DNA of 64,000 bases. Origin: JAUIAI01 sp963732405 (GTDB lineage Bacteria; Pseudomonadota; Gammaproteobacteria; Burkholderiales; Burkholderiaceae_E). Below, one piece after another: positions 17,056-24,625 of this stretch (the first letter of the stretch is position 1; every line of letters begins with the position of its first letter). Where the stretch lies: contig CAVSZG010000001.1 of NCBI GenBank assembly GCA_963732405.1, forward strand, positions 2,046,001-2,110,000, in the 5' to 3' direction. Position numbers and translations under genes: made by a program. The notes beneath the pieces were generated by a model. That model was not told the DNA's origin. It made no database searches and saw nothing but the letters and a program-made list of their open reading frames with translations.

Positions 17056-18105
17056 ATGGCCACCGTCGAGTTCCGCCGGCTCGTCAAGCGTTATGGCGAC
17101 ACGCCGGTGGTGCACGGTATCGATCTGTCGGTCGCCGATGGCGAGTTCGTCGTTCTGGTTGGACCCTCTGGCTGTGGCAAGAGCACCTGCCTGCGCATGC
17201 TGGCGGGTCTCGAGGAGATCAGCGATGGCCAGATCCTGATCGACGGCCGGGTGGTCAATGAAGTCGACGCGGCCAAGCGTGATATTGCGATGGTATTCCA
17301 GGATTACGCGCTCTATCCTCACATGAGCGTTTACGAGAACATTGCCTTTTCGCTGCGTTACCGCGGGGTCAAGTCCGCCGAGATCGGCGAACGGGTGGCG
17401 CAGGCCGCGAGTACCCTGGGCCTGACCGATCTGCTCGAGCGACGACCCAGGGAATTGTCGGGTGGCCAGCGTCAGCGTGTCGCGATGGGCCGCGCCATCG
17501 TGCGCCAGCCCAAGGTGTTCCTGTTCGACGAGCCCTTGTCCAATCTGGATGCCAAACTGCGTGGGCAGATGCGGCTGGAAATCAGGCGCCTGCACCAGCA
17601 GTTCGGCATCACCACTGTCTACGTCACCCATGATCAGGTTGAGGCCATGACCCTGGCGGACCGGGTGGTGGTGATGCACGCCGGACAGATCGAGCAGGCT
17701 GGTACGCCCGATGAGGTCTACCGCGAGCCTCGCACCCGATTCGTGGCCGGTTTCATCGGTGCACCGACGATGAATCTGCTCAAGATCCGGCGTGAGGCCG
17801 GGCAGATTCACCTCATTGACGACGAGACGGGCAACACCGGCATCATCCTCGGCATCCGGCCCGAAGCCGTCGCTATTGCGGATGGTCCGCCGCCCGATGG
17901 CCGACTGGATCTGGTGGCGACCGTCGACGTGGTGGAGGCACTCGGACCCGACACCCTGGTGTTCGCGCGGATCGGCGAGCAGTCCCTGGTTGCCAGAGTG
18001 CCGCCCGATCGGCGTCCACCGCCGGGTTCGACCATCACCTTGCGCATCGACATGCGCCAGGCCCACTACTTCGATGCCGGCAGCGGCAAGGCGATTCATT
18101 CATGA
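17056..18105 (+). CDS. Carbohydrate ABC transporter ATPase, UgpC/MsmK/MalK type
   Basis: The 349-residue protein has Walker A GPSGCGKST (36-44), Q-loop VFQDYALYPHMSV, signature LSGGQ (134-138), Walker B FLFDEP (155-160), the switch His in VYVTHDQVEAMTLADR, and a C-terminal TOBE-like regulatory domain (~residues 235-349) as in MalK-type ATPases. It would energise the binding-protein-dependent importer encoded downstream. Its stop overlaps the Gfo/Idh start (ATGA), so it is separated from its permeases by one enzyme gene and the binding protein within the same operon. Confidence 0.92.
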   Translation: MATVEFRRLVKRYGDTPVVHGIDLSVADGEFVVLVGPSGCGKSTCLRMLAGLEEISDGQILIDGRVVNEVDAAKRDIAMVFQDYALYPHMSVYENIAFSLRYRGVKSAEIGERVAQAASTLGLTDLLERRPRELSGGQRQRVAMGRAIVRQPKVFLFDEPLSNLDAKLRGQMRLEIRRLHQQFGITTVYVTHDQVEAMTLADRVVVMHAGQIEQAGTPDEVYREPRTRFVAGFIGAPTMNLLKIRREAGQIHLIDDETGNTGIILGIRPEAVAIADGPPPDGRLDLVATVDVVEALGPDTLVFARIGEQSLVARVPPDRRPPPGSTITLRIDMRQAHYFDAGSGKAIHS

Positions 18106-19145
18106 CATCCACGACCCGGGTTGCCCTGGCTGGCTTCGGTGCCTGGGGCGTGATGCATGCGCGCGCCATCGCCGCCATTCACAACGCCCGTGTGGTGGCG
18201 GTGCTGGCGCGCAGCGAGGCGTCGGTCGAGCGGGCCAGAGCCGAACTGCCGGGCGCGACTATCCATACCGATCTGAATGCCTTGCTCGCCGCACCGGACA
18301 TCGACGTGGTCAATGTGTTGATGCCCAATCACCTTCATGCCGACACGGCGATCCGCGCCCTGTTGAGCGGTCATCATGTCTTTCTCGAGAAACCGCTCGG
18401 CCTCACGCTGGCCGAATGTGATCAGGTGGCGGCGGCGGTGGCCGCCAGCGGCCGGCAGCTGGCCGTGAATCATGAACTGCGGGTGTCGCGGCAATGGGGC
18501 GAGCTTGCCCGCATGATCGCATCCGGCGATCTGGGCACCATTCAGCATCAGCATCTGTCGCTGTTTCGTCGGCCGTTTCGCCCCGGTGCGGATGGATGGC
18601 GATACGACCCGGCGCGGGTCGGATCATGGGTGCTCGAGGAGTTGGTGCATTTCATCGATCTGATTCTCTGGTATGGCCAGGGCAATGGCCTGCCGGTTCG
18701 GGTCAGCGCGCATGGCGGCCGATGGCAGTCGGGTGGCCTGTCGGATCATTTCACGCTGGTGCTCGACTGGGCCGATGGCGCGACCGCCGTGCTCAACCAG
18801 TGTCTGGGTGGATTCGAACATCACACCCTGCTCGAAGTGACGGGCAGCGCAGGTGCCGTGCGTACCTGGTGGAGTGGCACGATGGACCGGACCCTGACAC
18901 CGGGTTTCGAGATGAAGCGGCAGCTGCGCGATGCCCATGGCCAGGGCGAGGTCGATACGATCACGATTCCCTTGTCGGGCGAGGTGTTCGAACTCGAGGA
19001 ACATCTGCGCCAGGCCTACGCCGGCTTCGCCGCCGGTCGCTCTGTCATGTCGTGTTCGATGGCCCGCCCGAGCATTGCAGTCTGTCTGGCGGCCGAACAG
19101 GCCTGGCGTGAAGGCCGCACCATCGTCCCTGATTTTTCCCGCTGA
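18102..19145 (+). CDS. Gfo/Idh/MocA family oxidoreductase
   Basis: The 347-residue protein starts with a Rossmann fold (VALAGFGAWGVMHARAI), contains LMPNHLHADTAI and the EKPLGLTLAECDQV motif with the catalytic Lys typical of the family, and HELRVSRQWG. It has a C-terminal alpha/beta substrate domain. These NAD(P)-dependent enzymes act on sugars, inositols or glycosides. It lies inside a sugar importer operon with ATGA coupling to the ATPase gene. The substrate is unknown; a dehydrogenase for the imported sugar is the simplest reading. Confidence 0.87.
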   Translation: MTSTTRVALAGFGAWGVMHARAIAAIHNARVVAVLARSEASVERARAELPGATIHTDLNALLAAPDIDVVNVLMPNHLHADTAIRALLSGHHVFLEKPLGLTLAECDQVAAAVAASGRQLAVNHELRVSRQWGELARMIASGDLGTIQHQHLSLFRRPFRPGADGWRYDPARVGSWVLEELVHFIDLILWYGQGNGLPVRVSAHGGRWQSGGLSDHFTLVLDWADGATAVLNQCLGGFEHHTLLEVTGSAGAVRTWWSGTMDRTLTPGFEMKRQLRDAHGQGEVDTITIPLSGEVFELEEHLRQAYAGFAAGRSVMSCSMARPSIAVCLAAEQAWREGRTIVPDFSR

Positions 19146-19185
19146 GCCCATCACCCGTCCAACAACAATCAGGAGGCTACCGACC

Positions 19186-20439
19186 ATGAAAGCACGACTC
19201 AACCGCCTTGTTCTGGGTGCCGCCATGGCATTCGGCCTGGCCGTGATGCAGGCATCGCCCGCGAAGGCGCAGGACAAACTCACGGTGCTCACCTGGAATC
19301 TGCCGGTTTATGGCGAAAAGATTGCCGGCTGGACCCAGGAGTTCAATCAGAAGTATCCGGACATCAAGGTTGAATGGATAGACAAGAAGGGCACCGAGTG
19401 GCCGACCTTCTACCAGGCACAACTGGCTGCCGGCACGCCGCCCGATCTGATCGATGTGCAGGGCTCGCTCTGGGCCGAGTATGCCGATGCCGGTCGCCTG
19501 CTCGATCTCACCCCGTATCTGGCGGCCGACGCTGAATTCCGGAACCGCTTTGCACCCGGGTCGCTGGACCTGTGGGCCAGCAATGGCAAGAACTGGCTGG
19601 TGCCCTGGTATTTCGCCAAGACGCTGCTGATCGGCAATCGGCAACTCATGGCGCAGGCCGGCATCACCGCCATGCCCAAGACCTTCGATGAACTCATGAG
19701 CGCCGCAGCCAAGGTCAAGGGACCGGGCAAGTCGGGCTTTCTCACGACCAACTTCGATTGGTTGTACTGGCCGCTGTTCAAGGCCAATGGCGTCGATATC
19801 CTGACCGATGACTATCGCCATTCCGCGTTCAACACCGAGGCCGGCGTGAAGACGCTGGCCAGCCTGGCCGAGGCAACGAAGGCTGGCACGATCAACAACA
19901 TTGCGTGGACCGGCCGCTGGGTCGAGCCCAATACGGCGTTTGGTTCGGGCAATGTCGCGCTCTATATGGCGCCGACCACCGCCTTGTTCTGGATCGCGAG
20001 CAAGGCCGACTGGATTGACGAGGACGGTGTCGAGGTTGCTGAAGTGCCCGGTGTTCATGCGGTCCCGAACAATCATGGCTGGGGCATCTCCAAGGGCACC
20101 CGGCATGCCGAGGCCGCCGTGCACCTGCTCAAGATCGCCACCAGCGAAAAATGGCAGAAGGTGATGGCCGATACCTTCACCCTGGCAACCCTGAATACCG
20201 TGGTCGACCAGCAGCTTCGTGAGCGCATCAAGGATGAAAGCCCGCTCAAGGCGCGCGCGCTCGAACTGACCACCCGGAATCTGGACAAGTTCACCGGCTA
20301 TCTGCGCACCGGCAAGGATGCGCGGGTCAAGGATATCTTCTGGACCGAAGTGCAACCTGTCCTGCTCGGCCAGGGTGATGCAAAAGCCGCACTTGCCAAG
20401 GCTGCCGAGCGTATCGATAAGGAACTCGAACGCCCATGA
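19186..20439 (+). CDS. Extracellular sugar-binding protein of the ABC importer
   Basis: The ATG at 19186 follows an AGGAGG site (19171-19176) by 9 nt and starts a signal peptide: basic MKARLNR, hydrophobic core, cleavage near AKA-QD at residue 28. The mature ~390 residues follow the family 1 solute-binding fold (ITVLTWNLPVYGEK-like opening, FYQAQLAAGTPPDLIDVQG, PWYFAKTLLIGNR, NNHGWGISKGT). It captures the substrate in the periplasm and delivers it to the two permeases encoded next. The strong ribosome-binding site fits the need for excess binding protein. Confidence 0.9.
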   Translation: MKARLNRLVLGAAMAFGLAVMQASPAKAQDKLTVLTWNLPVYGEKIAGWTQEFNQKYPDIKVEWIDKKGTEWPTFYQAQLAAGTPPDLIDVQGSLWAEYADAGRLLDLTPYLAADAEFRNRFAPGSLDLWASNGKNWLVPWYFAKTLLIGNRQLMAQAGITAMPKTFDELMSAAAKVKGPGKSGFLTTNFDWLYWPLFKANGVDILTDDYRHSAFNTEAGVKTLASLAEATKAGTINNIAWTGRWVEPNTAFGSGNVALYMAPTTALFWIASKADWIDEDGVEVAEVPGVHAVPNNHGWGISKGTRHAEAAVHLLKIATSEKWQKVMADTFTLATLNTVVDQQLRERIKDESPLKARALELTTRNLDKFTGYLRTGKDARVKDIFWTEVQPVLLGQGDAKAALAKAAERIDKELERP

Positions 20440-21329
20440 CCCGGCGAGGCCGACAGTGGCTGTTTGCCTGGATGTTGCTCGCCCCGGCGCTGCTGATCTT
20501 CGCAGCCTACCGGGTCGTGCCGCTGCTCTGGAATCTCGTGCTCTCGTTTACCTCATGGGCGCCCGGCGATGCCATGCAGTGGCTGGGGGCCGATCACTAC
20601 GCCGAAATGTTCGTCGAGGATGAGACCTTCCGGGTTGCGCTGGCCAACACGGCCATTTTCATGTTGACCACGCCGGTCACCATCGTATTGGCGCTGGGCG
20701 TGGCGTTGCTGGTGGACACGAAGGTGATCGGTCGCGGTCTGTACCGGACCATCATCTTCCTGCCTTACCCGATGATGGTGGTGGCGGTCGGCATCGTCTG
20801 GCGCTGGTTGTACAACGATCAGGCCGGCCTGCTTAATTACCTGCTCCTGTCCTGGGGGCTCATCGAGCAGCCCATCGCTTTTCTGGAGACCACGCGCTTC
20901 GCCCTGGGCGCCGTCATGGTGGCGGCACTCTGGCAGATGCTCGGCTTCTTCGTCGTGATCCTGCTCACGGGTCTGCAGACCATTCCGGCTCATCTGTACG
21001 AGGCGGCGCACATCGACGGTGCACGTGCGCATCATCGGTTCTGGCGCATCACATTGCCATTGCTGCGTCCCTCGCTATTCCTCTGTGTGATTCTGGGCGT
21101 GATCGCCTCGTTCACGAGTTTCGACCTCGTCTATTCGATGACCGGCGGCGGACCGGGCCGTGCCACCGAGTTGCTCGTTACCTATATCTACAAGCTGGCC
21201 TTCACGCTCACCCGCTTCGACTATGCGGCTGCGGTGACCGTAGTCATGTTCACCTTGTTCCTGACGATCGCCCTAACCGCCAACCGCCTGGCCGGTGGTG
21301 ATGCGGGTCGGGTCGATATCGCGGACTGA
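20436..21329 (+). CDS. Sugar ABC transporter permease 1 (UgpA/MsmF type)
   Basis: The 297-residue protein has six hydrophobic segments and the cytoplasmic EAA loop (YEAAHIDGARAHHRFWRITLP) that contacts the ATPase. The short N-terminus and the SMTGGGPGRATELL motif after the fifth helix are typical of the MalF/UgpA-like subunit. It overlaps the binding-protein stop by ATGA. It pairs with the next permease to form the membrane channel. Confidence 0.92.
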   Translation: MTRRGRQWLFAWMLLAPALLIFAAYRVVPLLWNLVLSFTSWAPGDAMQWLGADHYAEMFVEDETFRVALANTAIFMLTTPVTIVLALGVALLVDTKVIGRGLYRTIIFLPYPMMVVAVGIVWRWLYNDQAGLLNYLLLSWGLIEQPIAFLETTRFALGAVMVAALWQMLGFFVVILLTGLQTIPAHLYEAAHIDGARAHHRFWRITLPLLRPSLFLCVILGVIASFTSFDLVYSMTGGGPGRATELLVTYIYKLAFTLTRFDYAAAVTVVMFTLFLTIALTANRLAGGDAGRVDIAD

Positions 21330-21342
21330 TGAAGCGATTGCG

Positions 21343-22158
21343 ATGCTGAGCCGCCATTACCGACTGCTGATTCATCTGACGCTGATCGCGATCTGCATCA
21401 TCATGCTCACGCCGATCTATTGGGTGCTCAAGACCAGCCTGACGGGCGAGAATCTGTTCAATTACCCACCCTCGCTGATCCCGGTCGAGCCGAATCTCTA
21501 CTACTACGTGGAAGCCTGGTATTCGGTGGATTTTGTACGCATCTTCGCCAACAGTCTGGTCATTGCACTCATCGTGGTGGCCGCCAATCTCGTGCTCAAT
21601 GCCATGGCGGGCTATGCACTGACCCGGCAATTCCCGGGCAAGGCCGCAGTGCTGGCGTTTTTTCTCGCCTCGATGATGATCCCGTTTCACGCCACCATCA
21701 TCCCTGCCTATCTGCTCACCTCGCAGATGGGTCTGCTCGATACCCGGCTGGGCATTGCGCTGCCGGCGTTCAGCCACATCGTATGCATCTTCCTGTTCAA
21801 GTCGAACTTCGAGGCCGTGCCCGCCTCGCTGACCCAGGCCGCCCGCATCGACGGGCTGAGCGAATGGCAAATTCTCACGAAGGTTCTGCTGCCCCTGTCC
21901 AAGCCGGCGGTGGCCACCAACATCATTCTGTCCTTCATCTGGTCATGGAATGAATTCCTGTGGCCCTTGCTGGTTGTTCGCGGCAAGGACATGCAGACCA
22001 TGCCACTGGGTCTGGTCTCTTTCCTGGCCTCGTTCGAGGACACCACGGGCGCGCTTTATGCGTTCTGTGTGCTGGTGGTGCTGCCGGGGCTGCTGGTGTT
22101 TCTGCTTGCCCAGAAAGACTTCATCCGTGGGCTGACCGCTGGCGCGACCAAGGGATGA
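21343..22158 (+). CDS. Sugar ABC transporter permease 2 (UgpE/MsmG type)
   Basis: The 271-residue protein has an N-terminal helix followed by five more, TPIYWVLKTSL near the start, the EAA loop as QAARIDGLSEWQILTKVLLPL, and SFIWSWNEFLWPLL near the end, the hallmarks of the MalG/UgpE subunit. I prefer the ATG at 21343, 13 nt after the permease 1 stop. A start at 21295 would lie inside permease 1. It completes the importer. Confidence 0.9.
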   Translation: MLSRHYRLLIHLTLIAICIIMLTPIYWVLKTSLTGENLFNYPPSLIPVEPNLYYYVEAWYSVDFVRIFANSLVIALIVVAANLVLNAMAGYALTRQFPGKAAVLAFFLASMMIPFHATIIPAYLLTSQMGLLDTRLGIALPAFSHIVCIFLFKSNFEAVPASLTQAARIDGLSEWQILTKVLLPLSKPAVATNIILSFIWSWNEFLWPLLVVRGKDMQTMPLGLVSFLASFEDTTGALYAFCVLVVLPGLLVFLLAQKDFIRGLTAGATKG

Positions 22159-22165
22159 GATCGCC

Positions 22166-22531
22166 ATGAAATGGTTGCTCAACCGCTTCGTGCTGACCTT
22201 CGGCGGCATCGCTTTAATTGCGCTGGCCTGGAATCTCTATGTGCTCGCCCATGACGATGGCCGGCTGAGCGGCCGGGTCACCACGCCTGATGGCCAGCCG
22301 GTGGCCGATGCGGTGGTCACGCTATCCAGCAAATCGGTGGTGGCAGTCGAGCGGGTGGGCAGTGTGCGCACCGATGCGTTAGGCCACTTCCTGTTCGAGA
22401 ATCATGGCCAGTATGCGGTCGTGCTCAGTGCGCGCAAATCGGGTGTCGGCTCGATGCGCCGCCGCACGGTGCCCTTGTGGTTCCGGAATCAGAACCGGGA
22501 GATCAGCGAGCCGCTGGTGCTGGATCGATAA
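22166..22531 (+). CDS. Membrane-anchored carboxypeptidase-regulatory-like (CnaB-type) small protein
   Basis: The 121-residue protein has one N-terminal membrane segment (about residues 8-28) and a periplasmic beta-sandwich resembling a carboxypeptidase regulatory-like domain (LSGRVTTPDGQPVADAVVTL, then a TDALGHFLFE repeat). It starts 7 nt after permease 2 and so probably belongs to the operon. Its role in sugar uptake or use is unknown. The next gene is convergent only 7 nt beyond the stop, with no clear terminator hairpin between. Confidence 0.65.
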   Translation: MKWLLNRFVLTFGGIALIALAWNLYVLAHDDGRLSGRVTTPDGQPVADAVVTLSSKSVVAVERVGSVRTDALGHFLFENHGQYAVVLSARKSGVGSMRRRTVPLWFRNQNREISEPLVLDR

Positions 22532-22538
22532 GCGGGGA

Positions 22539-23153
22539 TCACCGGTCATCGAGGGCCAGTCTGGCCCCGAGCGCGGCGAATGCCGTGGCGAAGCCATATC
22601 GAAGCCAACGCTGCACCGACGACGAGTCGATGACAAACCGACGGAAAGCATGCGCCAGCAGGCCATAGATGACGAAGACTGCGAAGGTCATGGCCATGAA
22701 GATGGCGCTGAGCGTGAGCAGTTGAACCAGCGGCTGCGGTGCGTCGGGCTTGACGAACTGGGGCAGGAAGGCCAGGAAGAAGATCGTCAGCTTCGGGTTC
22801 AGGATATTCAGCAGGAAGCCCTTGATCGCGATGTTCCACCCGTTGAGCCGGGCCAGGCCAGGATCCATCGAAAAGGCCGACTCGTTCCGCCAGGTCATGT
22901 AGGCAATATAAAAGAGGTAAGCGACGCCCGCGTACTTGAGCATCTGGAAGGCCAGCGCGCTCGTGTGCATCAGGGCGGCCAGGCCAAGAATGGTTGCCGC
23001 GAGATGGGGAACAATGCCGACGGTGCAGCCCAGGCTGGCATAGATGCTCGCTTTTGATCCCTGCTGCAACCCGGTCGATACGGTGTAGATCACCCCGATT
23101 CCCGGAATCAGGACGATCACGAGAGACGTGACGAGAAATTCGATGCTGATCAT
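22539..23153 (-). CDS. LysE/RhtB-family amino acid exporter
   Basis: The 204-residue protein has six predicted helices and the family signature LIPGIGVIYTVSTGLQQG near the N-terminus, and LNILNPKLTIFFLAFLPQFV in the middle. LysE/RhtB proteins export amino acids such as lysine, threonine, homoserine lactone or cysteine metabolites. The substrate cannot be told. It faces the sugar operon and lies just left of the mobile-element zone, so it marks the likely edge of conserved chromosome. Confidence 0.88.
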   Translation of the reverse strand: MISIEFLVTSLVIVLIPGIGVIYTVSTGLQQGSKASIYASLGCTVGIVPHLAATILGLAALMHTSALAFQMLKYAGVAYLFYIAYMTWRNESAFSMDPGLARLNGWNIAIKGFLLNILNPKLTIFFLAFLPQFVKPDAPQPLVQLLTLSAIFMAMTFAVFVIYGLLAHAFRRFVIDSSSVQRWLRYGFATAFAALGARLALDDR

Positions 23154-23331
23154 GTGGGCTCGGGCAGGTCGGACCGTGGGCTCATTCGATACGAGGCAGG
23201 TTCTCGATCTTATACCAGCACCCGGCGATGACGCTGTCGGGATTGCCGAGCCTGCCTGAGCAAGGCCAATCGCAATCGGGCATGCTTCTGGTCGCGGTAT
23301 CGTTGCAACTTGACAAACGGGGGAGGTGGCG

Positions 23332-24327
23332 ATGAAATCGCTGCTGCTCGGAGCGACAGGACAGATCGGCTACGCACTGATTGCCTGCGGGGCACTGGAT
23401 GATCACGGCCAGTGGCGCGAGCCGGTGCGCTCGGACACGTCCCTGTTCCCGACGCGGGCGCTGTGCAAGGTGTGCCGCAGCAAGGTCCTGGCGGCACTGC
23501 AACAGATCGAAATCCGAGGTCAGTTGCCCCGGGATCCGCATGCCAGCGACACCCAGCGGTGGGACCGGCATCGGGCGCTATGCCGCCATCAGTGGGTGGT
23601 CTACGCCAAGACCCCGATGTCCGGCCCGGCGGCCGTATTCGACTTCCTGTTGCGCTACACGCATCGCACCGCCATCGGCCACGAACGCCTCTTGGCGATG
23701 ACCTCCTCCCACGTGAAGATCCGCGTTCGCCAGCATAAGGCCGGTGGCAAACGCGTCGTGGCAATTCCCGGTGAGTGGTTTATCGGACGAATCCTGGCGC
23801 ACGTCTTGCCGGCCGGCTTCAAGCGGATCCGCCACTGCGGATTGCTGGCCCCTGCGGTCAAGCGAGAGCGTCTGGCCCGGGTTCCACCATTGCTTCCCAT
23901 GCCCCAGTCCAATCCGATCGCCCAAGAAAGCGCCGAACGCTTCACGAGGCGGGCCGGCGCCCTGCAGTTCGAGAAGCTCCGTACGTTGCGCCGTCGGCCG
24001 CTATCGACTTATGCAGACGATCTCGTCTCGTCAAACGTTGATCGTGCGCGCGCCCGATCGGCATTGGCAAAGCTATGCCCCACAATGATGACATCGAGCG
24101 CCGTGCCCGCCAATCGCCTGCGAACCGCTTTCCCCCGGGAGCCGACCCGCTGCGGCGAGCGAACCGCCAATGGGCGAATTCCTCGGTGCGCCGGAGCCGG
24201 GCAGAAGCCACGGTACCGATCGGGACTATACAAGGACAGGGCTCAATGCGAATGCCGGTTGCTCGGATGCCACCAAAGTGCCCACCAGCAACCCGAACGG
24301 CAAGCCTCAAACTTACAATACCCATAG
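23332..24327 (+). pseudogene. IS91-type transposase fragment fused to a Rossmann-type N-terminus
   Basis: Residues ~16-230 match the C-terminal half of IS91-family Y2 transposases: FPTRALCKVCRSKVLAAL, HQWVVYAKTPMSGP, LLRYTHRTAIGHERLL and GFKRIRHCGLLAP. The N-terminal catalytic part with the Tyr pair is missing. Instead the frame opens with a good GGGAGG site and MKSLLLGATGQIG, which looks like the start of an NAD-binding epimerase or reductase. So an IS91 remnant has been joined in frame to the first ~14 codons of another gene. The last ~100 codons are not recognisable. Unlikely to be functional. Confidence 0.7.
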
Positions 24328-24358
24328 CGCCGTCCTTGAGGCGGTCCAGTTCAACAGT

Positions 24359-24420
24359 GTTTATCTGCCGCGATGCTGCGACGTCTTGCTATCGATATGT
24401 CCGTCCCGCGTCAGATAAAC
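24359..24420. repeat. 9-bp inverted repeat in a gene-poor stretch
   Basis: GTTTATCTG (24359-24367) and CAGATAAAC (24412-24420) are exact inverted repeats 44 nt apart. The surrounding ~24021-24472 holds no recognisable gene; I see only decayed sequence whose base composition moves from GC-rich to AT-rich here. It could be the end of the older mobile element or the original promoter region of the DUF262 cassette. Confidence 0.35.
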
Positions 24421-24472
24421 GCTATTCGTTTGGCGGACAAAGTAGCGTTTCAGATACGCGCAATCACGAGTC

Positions 24473-24478
24473 GCTAAT
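24473..24478. repeat. Target-site duplication, left copy (GCTAAT)
   Basis: GCTAAT immediately precedes the left inverted repeat of the IS and is repeated exactly at 26440-26445 after the right one. A 6-bp direct repeat fits IS1634-family insertions. Confidence 0.85.
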
Positions 24479-24495
24479 CTGAAGTTCCTCGTCGC
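24479..24495 (+). repeat. IS left terminal inverted repeat
   Basis: Begins CTGAAGTTCCT at the exact junction with the duplicated target; matches the right repeat (26423-26439) over 11 bases, then again at CGTCG with a one-base shift. Confidence 0.85.
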
Positions 24496-24523
24496 CCGTC
24501 GTCACTCATAGCTTCACAATCCG

Positions 24524-24567
24524 CGCCGTTGCTGGGTTTTTCCTGCAACGGCGTTATTGTTTTGTTT
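24524..24567 (+). terminator. Intrinsic terminator inside the IS, ahead of the transposase promoter
   Basis: CGCCGTTGC (24524-24532) pairs with GCAACGGCG (24545-24553) over a 12-nt loop, followed by a T-rich tract TTATTGTTTTGTTT (24554-24567). This is the best intrinsic terminator in the window. Its place at the element's left end would stop outside transcription from driving the transposase, a known protective arrangement in insertion sequences. Confidence 0.8.
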
Positions 24568-24589
24568 CAAGTTGTAGTCACTAAATGTG

Positions 24590-24618
24590 CTGACATTATC
24601 AAGAAGATATGTTATTAT
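24590..24618 (+). promoter_or_regulatory. Sigma-70-type promoter of the transposase gene
   Basis: CTGACA (24590-24595) and TATTAT (24613-24618) are separated by exactly 17 nt and each differ from the consensus by one base. The expected transcription start falls at about 24625, one base from the ATG at 24626, so the transposase message would be leaderless or nearly so. Confidence 0.65.
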
Positions 24619-24625
24619 TCCAGTC

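Noticed and set aside
24170..24418. 82-codon frame between the IS91 remnant and the IS
   Set aside because: No ribosome-binding site, no recognised motif, and it lies in a decayed stretch between mobile elements.
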